DNA from: Azospirillum sp. OGB3
GTDB lineage: Bacteria > Pseudomonadota > Alphaproteobacteria > Azospirillales > Azospirillaceae
Reading direction: 5' to 3'
DNA length: 64,000 nucleotides
Assembly (NCBI RefSeq): GCF_014192915.1
Contig: NZ_JACHYN010000011.1
Coordinates: 156,489-220,488 of the forward strand
The notes beneath the pieces were generated by a model. The model was not told the origin of the DNA, made no database searches, and was given only the letters and a program-made list of their open reading frames with translations. A program made the position numbers and the translations under genes. This document shows positions 34,933 through 44,980 of the stretch, piece by piece (within the stretch, counting starts at the first letter, position 1; every line of letters starts with the position of its first letter).

Positions 34933-35853
34933 ATGCCGCGTCTTCCCTTCACCGCTCTGGCCGCTTTCGAAGCGGCGTCCCGATACGGCAGCATGACCCG
35001 CGCCGCCGACGAGCTTGGACTGACCCATGGCGCGGTCAGCCGGCAGGTGGGGGACCTGGAGAAGCGGCTGAAGGTCCGTCTGTTCGACCGCACCCCGCAG
35101 GGCCTCCTTCTCACCGACGCTGGGCGCGACCTCGCGCAGGCCTGCACCGCCGGGCTCGGACGCCTTCAGGAAAGCTGGGACCGCATCGCCGACCGTGGGC
35201 CGGAGCGGCTGCGCATCGCCGCGCCGCGCACTTGGGCGGCCCTGTGGCTGGTGCCGCGGCTGGGGCGCTTCCTGGACGGCCGGCCGGACCTGCGCCTGGA
35301 CATCGAGGGCGGCAACAGCGACCGCGCATCGGAGGCCGAGGCGGGCTGGGCGGTGATCCGCTATGTGCGCGGCGGCGATCCCGGTCCAGACGGGGCGCTC
35401 CTGTCGGAAGAGCCGCTGTTTCCGGTCTGTGCGCCATCGCTGGCGGAACGGCTGTCCGGCCCGGCCGACCTGTCCCGCCAGACTCTGCTGCATTATCAGG
35501 CGTCGCCGGATTGGAGCCTGTGGCGCGCCGCCACGGGAGCAAATCTGGACGGAGCGCGCGGGCTGAGCTTTTCGGAATCGGTGATGGTCATTCAAGCGGC
35601 CATCGCGGGTCAGGGGATCGCGCTGGGGCGCCCGTCGCTGGTGCTGGAGGCGCTGGAGACGGGACAGCTCGTCTGCCCCTTCGGACCGGCAGTGCCCTGC
35701 GGCGACCGCTACGTGCTGACGGCGCCGGCGGAAGGGCGCGGGCGCGGCGTGCTCCGCGCCTTCCGGCACTGGCTGCTGGCGGAGGCCGCCGCGGACCAGG
35801 CGCGGCTGGAACGGCTCGGCCTGCCGCTTCCTCTGGGGCGCGCTGGCGTCTGA
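34933..35853 (+). CDS. LysR-type transcriptional regulator (GcvA-like)
   Basis: 306 residues: N-terminal winged helix-turn-helix RLPFTALAAFEAASRYGSMTRAADELGLTHGAVSRQVGDLEKRLKVRLFDRT, followed by the periplasmic-binding-like effector domain (GERLRIAAPRTWAALWLVPRLGRF region to the end). The HTH wording resembles the GcvA subgroup. The effector is unknown. Divergent neighbour is a GNAT gene, with a palindromic T-N11-A operator between; a GST gene follows downstream. Confidence 0.9.
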   Translation: MPRLPFTALAAFEAASRYGSMTRAADELGLTHGAVSRQVGDLEKRLKVRLFDRTPQGLLLTDAGRDLAQACTAGLGRLQESWDRIADRGPERLRIAAPRTWAALWLVPRLGRFLDGRPDLRLDIEGGNSDRASEAEAGWAVIRYVRGGDPGPDGALLSEEPLFPVCAPSLAERLSGPADLSRQTLLHYQASPDWSLWRAATGANLDGARGLSFSESVMVIQAAIAGQGIALGRPSLVLEALETGQLVCPFGPAVPCGDRYVLTAPAEGRGRGVLRAFRHWLLAEAAADQARLERLGLPLPLGRAGV

Positions 35854-35909
35854 TCCCGTTTCGTGTTTATATCCGCCATCGGATGGATTTGGAGCGGAGA
35901 CACGCCCCC

Positions 35910-36518
35910 ATGCTGCGCCTTTACGACAACCTGTCTTCCGGAAACGGCTACAAGTGCCGGCTGCTGCTGCACAAGCTCGGCATCCCCTATGAGCGGATCG
36001 AGCTGGACATCGACCGGGCGGAAACCCGCAAGCCGGAGTTCCTGGCCCGCAATCCGAACGGGCGCATCCCGACGCTGCAGATGGAGGACGGCGGGCATCT
36101 GCCGGAATCCAACGCGATCCTGTGGTATCTGGCGGAAGGCACGCCTTACCTGCCCGACGACCGGGAGGGCCGCGCGCGGGTCCTGCAATGGATGTTCTTT
36201 GAGCAGTACAGCCACGAACCGAACGTCGCGACCGTGCGCTTCTGGATCACGCACCATGTGGAGATGACAGAGGAGCGCAAGCTGGGGCTGGTGACCAAGC
36301 GCCGGCTCGGCTACGACGCGCTGGGCGTCATGGAGGGGCATCTGGCGGAGCGCCGCTTCTTCGTGGGCGATCGCTTCAGCATCGCCGACATCGCGCTCTA
36401 CGCCTACACGCATGTGGCGGAGGAGGGTGGGTTCGATCTGTCCGGCTATCCGGCGGTGCGCGCATGGATGGAGCGTGTGGCGGCGGAAGGGCCGCACATC
36501 CCGATCACCCAGGGCTAA
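35910..36518 (+). CDS. Glutathione S-transferase family protein
   Basis: 202 residues: thioredoxin-like N-terminal domain (MLRLYDNLSSGNGYKCRLLLHKLGIPYERIELDI; cis-Pro in NGRIPTLQMEDG; glutathione-binding LPESNAILWYLAEG) and helical C-terminal domain with the FFVGDRFSIADIALYAY folding motif. Ser9 or Ser10 in the N-terminal segment would be the catalytic position. An in-frame ATG at 35883 is possible, but GGAG at 35896 favours 35910. Confidence 0.9.
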   Translation: MLRLYDNLSSGNGYKCRLLLHKLGIPYERIELDIDRAETRKPEFLARNPNGRIPTLQMEDGGHLPESNAILWYLAEGTPYLPDDREGRARVLQWMFFEQYSHEPNVATVRFWITHHVEMTEERKLGLVTKRRLGYDALGVMEGHLAERRFFVGDRFSIADIALYAYTHVAEEGGFDLSGYPAVRAWMERVAAEGPHIPITQG

Positions 36519-36522
36519 ACGG

Positions 36523-36721
36523 TCAGATCAGCACCACCGCGGCGATCATCGCCACAATCACCGCATAGAAGACGATGCGGCGAAGCCGCCGCGACAGCGG
36601 CGGCTTGTTGTCGTTCGCGGCGGGCTGGCCCTGACGGACCCGCCGCGCCGGAACGATGAACGCAGCCGGGCTGCGGGCGGCTCCGTCGGAGCCACCCGTC
36701 CCGATGTGTGCTGTCGGCCGG

Positions 36722-36729
<8 letters not shown>
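36523..36729 (-). CDS. Small single-pass membrane protein (candidate)
   Basis: 68 residues, GTG start at 36729 that overlaps the last codons of gltA. The N-terminal half is polar (RVRQGQPAANDNKPPLSRRLRR) and the last 21 residues are hydrophobic (IVFYAVIVAMIAAVVLI), i.e. a basic flank plus one C-terminal membrane helix. Proteins with an AANDNKPP-like motif before one helix occur in other alphaproteobacteria. No clear ribosome site; it would be translated by coupling to gltA. Confidence 0.5.
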
Positions 36730-38035
<1,306 letters not shown>

Positions 38036-38090
38036 CTCGGCACGTCCTTATCTTTAGGGTTGGGGCTTAACGCCCTTTTCGAATGCGCGC

Positions 38091-38119
38091 AGCATAGTTC
38101 TATGCCGGGCGGATATCAA
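38091..38119 (-). promoter_or_regulatory. Sigma-70-type promoter for gltA
   Basis: On the minus strand TTGATA (38119-38114), 17-base spacer, TATGCT (38096-38091). The leader to the gltA ATG is about 50 bases, and AAGGAC precedes the start. Confidence 0.7.
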
Positions 38120-38129
38120 CGCACGGAAG

Positions 38130-39542
38130 TTATCCCCGTGCTGCAGTTGCGGCATCCTTCATCCGGGCCAGCGTTTCCGCGCGGCCCAGGATCTCCGCCA
38201 CCTCGAAGATCGGCGGCGACACGGTGGAGCCGGTGAGTGCTGCGCGCAGCGGCTGGGCGATTTTGCCCAGCTTCTCGCCCCGCTCCTCGGCGAAGGCGCG
38301 CACCAGACCCTCCAGCGCGGCGGCGGTGAAGTCGGCCTCGGCCTCGAAGCGGGCGGCGAGCTCGGCGAGGACACCGCGGCCCTTCCCGTCCAACAGCGCG
38401 GCGGCCTTGTCGTCCATCGCCAGCGGGCGCGCGGCGAGGTAGAAGCGGGCGCTCTGGGCGAGATCGACCACGGTGCGGGCGCGCTGCTTCAGCCCGTTCA
38501 TGGCGCGGGTCAGCAGGTCGCGTTCCGACTCGGTCAGCGCGCGGCCAAGCTCGGCCTCCAGCCGCGGCGCGGCGAGGCCCACGAGGCGGGCGTCGTCGGC
38601 CTGCCGCATGTAGTGGGCGTTCAGGTTCTCCAGCTTGGCGAAGTCGAAGCGCGAGGGGGAGCGCCCGATGCCCTCCAGGTTGAACCACTCCACGGCCTGT
38701 TCGGTCGAGATGATCTCGTCGTCGCCATGCCCCCAGCCGAGCCGCAGCAGGTAGTTGCGGATCGCCTCCGGCAGGTAGCCCATGTCGCGGTAGGCGTCGA
38801 CGCCGAGCGCGCCGTGGCGCTTCGACAGCTTGGCGCCGTCCGGGCCGTGGATCAGCGGGATGTGGCCGAACTCCGGCAGGTCCCAGCTCATGGCGTTGTA
38901 GATCTGGATCTGGCGGAAGGTGTTGGTCAGATGGTCGTCGCCGCGGATGACGTGGGTCACGCCCATGTCGTGGTCGTCGACCACCACCGCCAGCAGATAG
39001 GTCGGGGTGCCGTCGGCGCGCAGCAGGATCAGGTCGTCGAGCTGGGCGTTCTGCACCGTCACCTCGCCCTGGACGCGGTCCTTCAGGACCGTCTCGCCAT
39101 CCTGCGGCGCCTTCAGGCGGATCACCGGCTTCACGCCGGCCGGAGCCTCCGACGGGTCGCGGTCGCGCCAGCGCCCGTCGTAGCGCACCGGCTGGCCCGC
39201 GGCCTTCTGCGCGGCGCGCATCTCCTCCAGCTCCTCGGGGCTCGCGTAGCAGTAGTAGGCGCGGCCGGCGGCCAGCATCTGCTGCGCCACCTCGGCGTGG
39301 CGGTCCTTGCGGGCAAACTGGCTGACCGCGTCGCCGTCCCAGTCGAGGCCGAGCCAGGACAGGCCGTCGAGGATGGCGTCCACCGCGGCGTCCGTCGAGC
39401 GCTGGCGGTCGGTGTCCTCGATGCGCAACAGGTAGGTGCCGCCGTTGCGCCGGGCGTACAGCCAGTTGAACAGCGCGGTGCGGGCACCGCCGATGTGGAG
39501 AAAGCCGGTGGGCGACGGGGCGAAACGGGTGACGACGGTCAT
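38130..39542 (-). CDS. gltX: Glutamyl-tRNA synthetase
   Basis: Charges tRNA-Glu (and possibly tRNA-Gln, if the cell uses the GatCAB route). 470 residues, class I: FAPSPTGFLHIGGARTALFNWL with the HIGH-type motif and KLSKRHGALGV as KMSKS. The C-terminal anticodon domain is helical. Reads away from comEC; the 140-base divergent gap must contain both promoters. gltA lies downstream with its own promoter. Confidence 0.96.
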   Translation of the reverse strand: MTVVTRFAPSPTGFLHIGGARTALFNWLYARRNGGTYLLRIEDTDRQRSTDAAVDAILDGLSWLGLDWDGDAVSQFARKDRHAEVAQQMLAAGRAYYCYASPEELEEMRAAQKAAGQPVRYDGRWRDRDPSEAPAGVKPVIRLKAPQDGETVLKDRVQGEVTVQNAQLDDLILLRADGTPTYLLAVVVDDHDMGVTHVIRGDDHLTNTFRQIQIYNAMSWDLPEFGHIPLIHGPDGAKLSKRHGALGVDAYRDMGYLPEAIRNYLLRLGWGHGDDEIISTEQAVEWFNLEGIGRSPSRFDFAKLENLNAHYMRQADDARLVGLAAPRLEAELGRALTESERDLLTRAMNGLKQRARTVVDLAQSARFYLAARPLAMDDKAAALLDGKGRGVLAELAARFEAEADFTAAALEGLVRAFAEERGEKLGKIAQPLRAALTGSTVSPPIFEVAEILGRAETLARMKDAATAARG

Positions 39543-39682
39543 GGGTGGCTCAATTCCGGGTTCGGCGCTGCTACAATGATGCGGCTGCGGGGTCGCGACT
39601 GCTGCGGTGCGACTGCGCTGGTGCGGTGGTGTAACACATTAAGGGCGCCGGAGGCATTTGCCTTGCGCGCATAGGCGGCAGT

Positions 39683-41884
39683 ATGGCCCACGGGGTTGAA
39701 GAGGGCATAGCCGGAGGTTTGGCGGCGGAGGAGGACGATGCCGGTCCCGTCCGACGCGGCGTCGCCATGCGCCTTGCCTCGGCGGCGGCGGAGTGCCTCG
39801 CCGCCGAGCGGGAGCGCTGGGCGCTGTGGCTTCCGGTGGGAACCGGGGCGGGCGTGGCCCTGTATTTCAGCCTGCCGGCCGAGCCCCCGCTCTGGCTCGG
39901 GCCGGGCGCCGCGGCCAGCTGTCTGCCTCTGCTGTGGCTGGCGCGGCGGCGTCTGGCGCCGGTCGTCCTGCTGCTGGGGCTGCTCAGCGTTGCGTTGGGT
40001 TTTGCCGCGGCGCAGCTGCACAGCGTGGCGGCGGCGGCACCGATGCTGACGCGGGAGCTTGGGCCGGTGCAACTGACCGGGCGGGTGCTGGCGATCGAGC
40101 GGCAGCCCACGGGCACGCGGCTGATGATCGGTGAGCCGACGGTGGAGCGGCTGGCTCCGGAGGCGACGCCGGAGCGGGTCCGCCTGCATCTGCCGGCCAA
40201 GGTGACGCCGCCGGAGGCCGGGACGGTGGTCCGGCTGCGCGCCATGCTCCACCCGCCGGCCGCCCCCGCGGAGCCGGGGGCCTTCGACCTGCAGCGGCGC
40301 GCCTATTTCGAGGGGTTCGGTGCGGTCGGTTTCGTCCTGGGCGCCCCCGTCGCGCAGGAGGCGCCGCCGCCCGGCGGCTGGCGACGCGTGACCGTGGCCT
40401 TTGAGCAGGCGCGTGCCGTCATCGCCGAGCGGGTGCGCGCCGTCGTGGCCGATTCCGCGGAGGCCAGCGTCACCGCCGCCCTGCTGAACGGCGACGCTGC
40501 GGCAATCCCCGAGCCGATGATGGACGCCTTCCGCGACAGCGGTCTGGCGCATCTCCTGTCCATTTCCGGCCTGCATGTGGGAATCGCCGCGGGGATCGTC
40601 TTCTGGGTGGTGCGGGCCCTGCTGGCGCTGGTTCCCTGGATCGCGCTGCGCTGGCCGATCAAGAAGATCGCGGCGCTGGCCGGCATCTTGTCGGCCATCG
40701 TCTACACGCTGCTGGTGGGGGCGCCCTTGCCGACGCTGCGGTCGGTGCTGATGACCGGCCTCGTCATGGGCGCGGTGATCGCCGACCGGTCGCCGATCAG
40801 CATGCGGCTGGTCGCCTTCGCCGGCTTCGTCACCGTCCTCTACGACCCGGAGGGGATGTTGGGGCCGAGCTTCCAGATGTCCTTCGCGGCGGTGGTCGCC
40901 CTGATCGCCGCCTTCGAACGCTTCACGCCCTGGGCAGTGCGGCGGCGGCGCGAAATGGGCTGGCTCGGCAAGGGCGTCATGGCGCTGGGCGGCATCGCCT
41001 TTTCCAGCGTGGTGGCGACGGTCGCGACGACGCCCTACGGACTCTACCATTTCCAGCAGGTCGCCTTTTACGGCGTGCTGTCCAACATGGTGGCGATCCC
41101 CATCACGACGGTGTGGATCATGCCCTTCAGTCTGCTGTCCTACCTGCTGCTGCCCTTTGGGCTGGAGGGGCCGGCGGTGACGGCAATGAGCTGGGGCGTT
41201 CGGCTGGTCATCGAAACGGCGGAGCGGACCGCGGCGCTGCCCGGAGCCACCGCCTTCCTGCCGGCCATGCCGGACGCCGCCATCGCGGCGGTCACGCTGG
41301 GTGGGCTGTGGCTGGCCATCTGGACAAGGCGCTGGCGCTGGCTGGGGCTGGCCGCTGTGGTCGGAGGGCTGGTCGCCCCGGTGTTTGCGCCGCGCCCCGA
41401 CATTCTGGTGGCTGAGGACGGAAAGCTGATGGCCGTGCGCAGCGCGGAGGGAATTCTCAGCCTCTCCACTGCCAGCGACGGCCGGATTGCCAACAGCTGG
41501 AGGCGGCGCGACGGCATGGAGAAGCCGGAGGACAAGGCCGGTCAGGATGTCTGGCCGCTTGCCGGGGTCAGCCTGGACGGGCGGTTGCGCTGCGACGCTC
41601 TGGGGTGCCTTTACCGTGCGCAGGGGAAGACGGTGGCGCTGCTGCGCCAGCCGGACGCCTTGCCGGAGGATTGCGCGGTGGCCGATGCCGTGGTGACCGC
41701 GGCCCCGTCACGCGGGTGCCGGGCGCCGCTGGTCATCGACCGTTGGGAACTGCGGCGGGGAGGCGCGCAGGCGCTCACCCTGTCGGACCAGGGCATCCGG
41801 GTGGAAAGCGTGCGCGGGCGGCGCGGCGACCGCCCGTGGACGATGGGAGGAAAGCTGCCCGATGGAAGGGCCGAGGCGCGCTGA
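39683..41884 (+). CDS. comEC: ComEC/Rec2 family DNA-uptake membrane protein
   Basis: 733 residues. N-terminal helices and a DUF4131-type OB region (TGRVLAIERQPTGTRLMIGE), then the Competence membrane domain with the signature SGLAHLLSISGLHVGI and seven or more helices. The C-terminal 170 residues take the place of the metallo-beta-lactamase nuclease domain but show no HxHxDH motif, so they look degenerate or catalytically dead, as in many alphaproteobacterial homologues. An internal start at 39767 is possible; no strong ribosome site marks 39683. Next to lexA as usual in the class. Confidence 0.9.
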   Translation: MAHGVEEGIAGGLAAEEDDAGPVRRGVAMRLASAAAECLAAERERWALWLPVGTGAGVALYFSLPAEPPLWLGPGAAASCLPLLWLARRRLAPVVLLLGLLSVALGFAAAQLHSVAAAAPMLTRELGPVQLTGRVLAIERQPTGTRLMIGEPTVERLAPEATPERVRLHLPAKVTPPEAGTVVRLRAMLHPPAAPAEPGAFDLQRRAYFEGFGAVGFVLGAPVAQEAPPPGGWRRVTVAFEQARAVIAERVRAVVADSAEASVTAALLNGDAAAIPEPMMDAFRDSGLAHLLSISGLHVGIAAGIVFWVVRALLALVPWIALRWPIKKIAALAGILSAIVYTLLVGAPLPTLRSVLMTGLVMGAVIADRSPISMRLVAFAGFVTVLYDPEGMLGPSFQMSFAAVVALIAAFERFTPWAVRRRREMGWLGKGVMALGGIAFSSVVATVATTPYGLYHFQQVAFYGVLSNMVAIPITTVWIMPFSLLSYLLLPFGLEGPAVTAMSWGVRLVIETAERTAALPGATAFLPAMPDAAIAAVTLGGLWLAIWTRRWRWLGLAAVVGGLVAPVFAPRPDILVAEDGKLMAVRSAEGILSLSTASDGRIANSWRRRDGMEKPEDKAGQDVWPLAGVSLDGRLRCDALGCLYRAQGKTVALLRQPDALPEDCAVADAVVTAAPSRGCRAPLVIDRWELRRGGAQALTLSDQGIRVESVRGRRGDRPWTMGGKLPDGRAEAR

Positions 41885-41909
41885 ACCGTCGCCCCGGAGC
41901 ACCCCGCCG

Positions 41910-42608
41910 TCAGTACTTCCGCACCAGACCGACGAGGCGGCCCTGCACCCGAACGCGGTCGGCGCCGAAGATGCGGGTCTCATAGGCGGCGTTGGCCGGT
42001 TCGAGCGCCACGGTGTTGCCCTTGCGGCGCAGGCGCTTCAGCGTGACCTCGGCGTCGTCGACCAGGGCGACGACGATCGAGCCGTTGTCCGCGCTGTCGC
42101 AACGCTGGATGACCACCGTGTCATGGTCGAGGATGCCGGCCTCCACCATGGAATCGCCGGCGACTTCCAGCGCGTAGTGATCGCCCATGCCGAGCATGGC
42201 GGCGGGAACGTCCACGAAGGCGGAAGCGTCGCGCAACGCCTCGATGGGCGTGCCCGCGGCGATCCGGCCGTAGAGCGGCAACTGCACCGATTCCGACGCC
42301 GGGTTCGCCTCGCGTCCCGCGAAGCTGAAGTCGCCCTTGATGACGTTGGGCTGGAACTTGGCGCGCGGCGGCCGGGTGCGGGCGGTCTCAAGCCCCTCCG
42401 GCAGGCGCAGCACCTCCAGCGCGCGGGCGCGGTGGGGCAGGCGGCGGATGAAGCCGCGCTCCTCCAGCCCCGTGATGAGGCGGTGGATGCCCGACTTGGA
42501 CTTCAGGTTGAGAGCGTCCTTCATTTCGTCGAAGGAAGGGGACACACCGCCCTGTCCGAGCCGCTCGTTGATGAAAAGCAGCAATTCGTGCTGCTTGCGC
42601 GTGAGCAT
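41910..42608 (-). CDS. lexA: LexA repressor
   Basis: SOS regulator that cleaves itself when RecA is activated. 232 residues: winged HTH in the first 65, cleavage site Ala118-Gly119 in GRIAAGTP, catalytic Ser153 in GDSMVEAG and Lys191 in VTLKRL. GGGAGG precedes the ATG. Upstream lies an SOS box overlapping its own promoter, implying autoregulation. Confidence 0.96.
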   Translation of the reverse strand: MLTRKQHELLLFINERLGQGGVSPSFDEMKDALNLKSKSGIHRLITGLEERGFIRRLPHRARALEVLRLPEGLETARTRPPRAKFQPNVIKGDFSFAGREANPASESVQLPLYGRIAAGTPIEALRDASAFVDVPAAMLGMGDHYALEVAGDSMVEAGILDHDTVVIQRCDSADNGSIVVALVDDAEVTLKRLRRKGNTVALEPANAAYETRIFGADRVRVQGRLVGLVRKY

Positions 42609-42666
42609 TTGTGCCTCCCGGCCGGTTCCGCACTAGATATGGAACAAAAGCAAAACGTTCCATCTT

Positions 42667-42695
42667 GTTCTAGTTTGGTTCTTAACCCCCGTCAA
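42667..42695 (-). promoter_or_regulatory. lexA promoter with overlapping SOS box
   Basis: Minus strand: TTGACG (42695-42690), 17-base spacer, TAGAAC (42672-42667). The alphaproteobacterial LexA box GTTC-N7-GTTC sits at 42667-42681, covering the -10 and part of the spacer. Another GTTC at 42657-42660 and a GGAAC-N11-GTTCC inverted repeat (42641-42661) lie downstream, possibly a second weak site. Confidence 0.75.
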
Positions 42696-42776
42696 GCCCT
42701 ACGAATGAAATCAATCGCAAATCGACGGACAGGACTCCCGAAAGGATCCCCAATTGGATGGCGAATGCGGAAGGGA

Positions 42777-43994
42777 TTAAAGCGACAGAATGCCGCCGCT
42801 CAGCGGGATCGCCGTCACGCGGTCGCCCGCGGAGGCGGCGGTTGCCTGCGGCTCGCGGACGATCAGGGCGTCCGCCTGGGCCAGCCGGGACATCATCGCG
42901 CTGTCCTGGCGTGGGAAGGGAGTGGCGACGGGCTCGCCATCCGCTCCGGGGGACAGGGTGGCGCGCAGGAAATCCGTGCGGTCGTCGTTGGCTTTCAGCG
43001 GCGCGCCGAGCCGGACCGTGAGCGTGGCGTGTTCGGCGGGCAGCCCCTGAAGACGGCGCAGCAGCGGCACCAGGAACAGCAGTGCGGCCACCCCGGTGGA
43101 CACCGGGTTGCCGGGCAGGCCGAGCAGCGGCACGCCGTTCGCCGTCCCGAAGATCAACGGTTTGCCGGGCTTCATGGCCACCCGGTAGAAATCCAGCGAC
43201 AGCCCTCCCAGCACGTCGCGCACATGGTCGTGCTCGCCCTGCGAGGCGCCGCCCGTAGTCACCAGCAGGTCGCAGCCCGCCGCCCCCGCGGCCATGGCGG
43301 CAAGATGCTCCGGATCGTCCCTGGCCACGCCGAGATTGTGGGCGAGCCCGCCCTGGCTGGCGACCAGCGCGCACAGGCCGAGCGCGTTGGAGCTGACGAT
43401 CTGGCTCGGCCCCAGCGGATCGCCGGGCAGGGCGATCTCGTCCCCGGTGGCGAGCACGGCGACCCGCGGGCGGCGGTGGACGCGCAACCAGGGCAGGTTG
43501 GCGGCGGCGGCCAGGGCGACGTCGCGGGCGGTGAGCAGCCGTCCCTTGGGAAGCAACGCCTCTCCCGCGGTGAAGTCCAGACCGGCGGGACGGACGAAGC
43601 GGCCCGCGGGCACGGCGCGCCCGACGCGCACGCGGTCCCCGTCGTCCTCGCAATCCTCCTGCATCACCACGGCGTCGGCCCCGGCGGGGAGGGGGGCACC
43701 GGTGAAGATGCGCACGGCCTCACCCGCGCCGACCGATCCGACGAAGGCGTGGCCGGCGGCGGACTCACCGACGCGGCGCAGAGTGACCGGCGCATCCGCC
43801 GCCGCCAGGACGATGTCGGCGGCGCGGACGGCCCAGCCGTCCATGGCGGCGGCGGCGAAGGGCGGCTGGGTCAGGCGGGCGACGGCGGGCTCCGCCAGGA
43901 CGCGCCCCAGCGCGTCGGGCAGCGCCACCGTCTCCGCCGGCAGGGCGGTGAAGGCGGCGAGGATGCGGGCGCGGGCTTCACCGACCTGCAGCAT
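42777..43994 (-). CDS. moeA: Molybdopterin molybdenumtransferase MoeA
   Basis: Inserts molybdenum into adenylylated molybdopterin. 405 residues with the family domains: N-terminal QPPFAAAAMDGWAV motif, IFTGAPLPAGADAVVMQE, then the MogA-like domain VAVLATGDEI and LLVTTGGASQGEHD, and the C-terminal PLLGLPGNPVST segment. Its ATG shares one base with the moaC stop, so both are translationally coupled. Confidence 0.95.
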   Translation of the reverse strand: MLQVGEARARILAAFTALPAETVALPDALGRVLAEPAVARLTQPPFAAAAMDGWAVRAADIVLAAADAPVTLRRVGESAAGHAFVGSVGAGEAVRIFTGAPLPAGADAVVMQEDCEDDGDRVRVGRAVPAGRFVRPAGLDFTAGEALLPKGRLLTARDVALAAAANLPWLRVHRRPRVAVLATGDEIALPGDPLGPSQIVSSNALGLCALVASQGGLAHNLGVARDDPEHLAAMAAGAAGCDLLVTTGGASQGEHDHVRDVLGGLSLDFYRVAMKPGKPLIFGTANGVPLLGLPGNPVSTGVAALLFLVPLLRRLQGLPAEHATLTVRLGAPLKANDDRTDFLRATLSPGADGEPVATPFPRQDSAMMSRLAQADALIVREPQATAASAGDRVTAIPLSGGILSL

Positions 43995-44488
43995 CAGACC
44001 GCGCTCCCCCAGTCGCCGCTCTTGCCGCCGGCCTTGTGCAGCAGTTTCACCTCGGTGATGGTCATGCCGCGGTCCACCGCCTTGCACATGTCGTAGACGG
44101 TCAGCGCGGCGATCGACACGGCGGTCAGCGCCTCCATCTCCACGCCGGTCTGGCCCTTCAGCTTGCAGGTGGCGGTGATGTCCACGGCGTTGCGCTCGGG
44201 GTCGCAGGTCAGGTCGACCTTGACCGAGGTCAGCATCAGCGGGTGGCACAGCGGGATCAGGTCCGGCGTGCGCTTGGCCCCCATGATGCCGGCCAGCCGG
44301 GCCACCGACAGGACGTCGCCCTTCTTGACGCCGCCCTGGAGGATCAGCGCCAGCGTTTCCGGCTGCATGAGGACGGAGCCGCGGGCGGTCGCCGTGCGTT
44401 CGGTGTCGGCCTTGTCGGACACGTCCACCATCACCGCGCGGCCTTCGGCGTCGAAATGGGTGAAGCCGCTTGCGGGCTGGTCGGTCAT
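43994..44488 (-). CDS. moaC: Cyclic pyranopterin monophosphate synthase MoaC
   Basis: Second enzyme of the first molybdenum cofactor step (with MoaA, not present here). 164 residues: FTHFDAEGRAVMVDVSDKADTERTATARG, the IPLCHPLMLT motif, GVEMEALTAVSIAALTVYDMCKAVD and the KSGDW end are all conserved. The ATG overlaps the GNAT stop as ATGA; followed by moeA. Confidence 0.96.
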   Translation of the reverse strand: MTDQPASGFTHFDAEGRAVMVDVSDKADTERTATARGSVLMQPETLALILQGGVKKGDVLSVARLAGIMGAKRTPDLIPLCHPLMLTSVKVDLTCDPERNAVDITATCKLKGQTGVEMEALTAVSIAALTVYDMCKAVDRGMTITEVKLLHKAGGKSGDWGSAV

Positions 44489-44964
44489 AGGGGTTTCTCC
44501 AGGAACAGGCTCAGCGGGTCCGGGCCGTAGGGGCCGAACGGTCCGCGGTCGGTGAAGCCCTGCTTGCGGTAAAGGGCGATGGCCTCGTCCTGATACACGC
44601 CGGTCTCCAGCCGCAGCAGGGACAGGCCGGCGGCGCGCGCCTCGTCCTCGATGCACTCCAGCAGGCGGCGACCGATCTGGCCGCCGCGCGCGGTCGGTTG
44701 GACGAACATCCGCTTGACCTCGCCATAGCCGCCCTCGCTGTCGATGCGCATGGCTCCGCAGCCGACCACGGTTCCCGAACGCCGGGCGACCAGGAAGCGG
44801 ATGTCCGGCTTGGCCAGCGACTGCAGGTCGAGCAGATGGTTGCTCTCGGCCGGGTACAAGTCGCCCAGATAGCGGTCCAGCTCCTCGATGAGCTGGACCA
44901 CCTCGTCCTGGAGCGGGCTTTCACGGGCAATGGTCACGTTCGGCACGGCGTCGCTCCTCCCCAT
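44485..44964 (-). CDS. GNAT family N-acetyltransferase
   Basis: 159 residues. Acetyl-CoA-binding segment MFVQPTARGGQIGRRLLECIEDEARAAG and LRLETGVYQDEAIALYRKQGF are GNAT hallmarks. Substrate unknown. It lies 16 bases after trpC and overlaps moaC as ATGA, which places it in the same transcript as trp and molybdenum cofactor genes. In most alphaproteobacteria trpC is directly followed by moaC, so this gene looks like an insertion into a conserved order. Confidence 0.85.
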   Translation of the reverse strand: MGRSDAVPNVTIARESPLQDEVVQLIEELDRYLGDLYPAESNHLLDLQSLAKPDIRFLVARRSGTVVGCGAMRIDSEGGYGEVKRMFVQPTARGGQIGRRLLECIEDEARAAGLSLLRLETGVYQDEAIALYRKQGFTDRGPFGPYGPDPLSLFLEKPL

Positions 44965-44980
44965 TGCTTTTTATTTGGTG

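Noticed and set aside
42777..44249. Extended moeA start inside moaC
   Set aside because: The added 85 residues are out-of-frame moaC sequence; ATG at 43994 gives the family start and the stop/start overlap.
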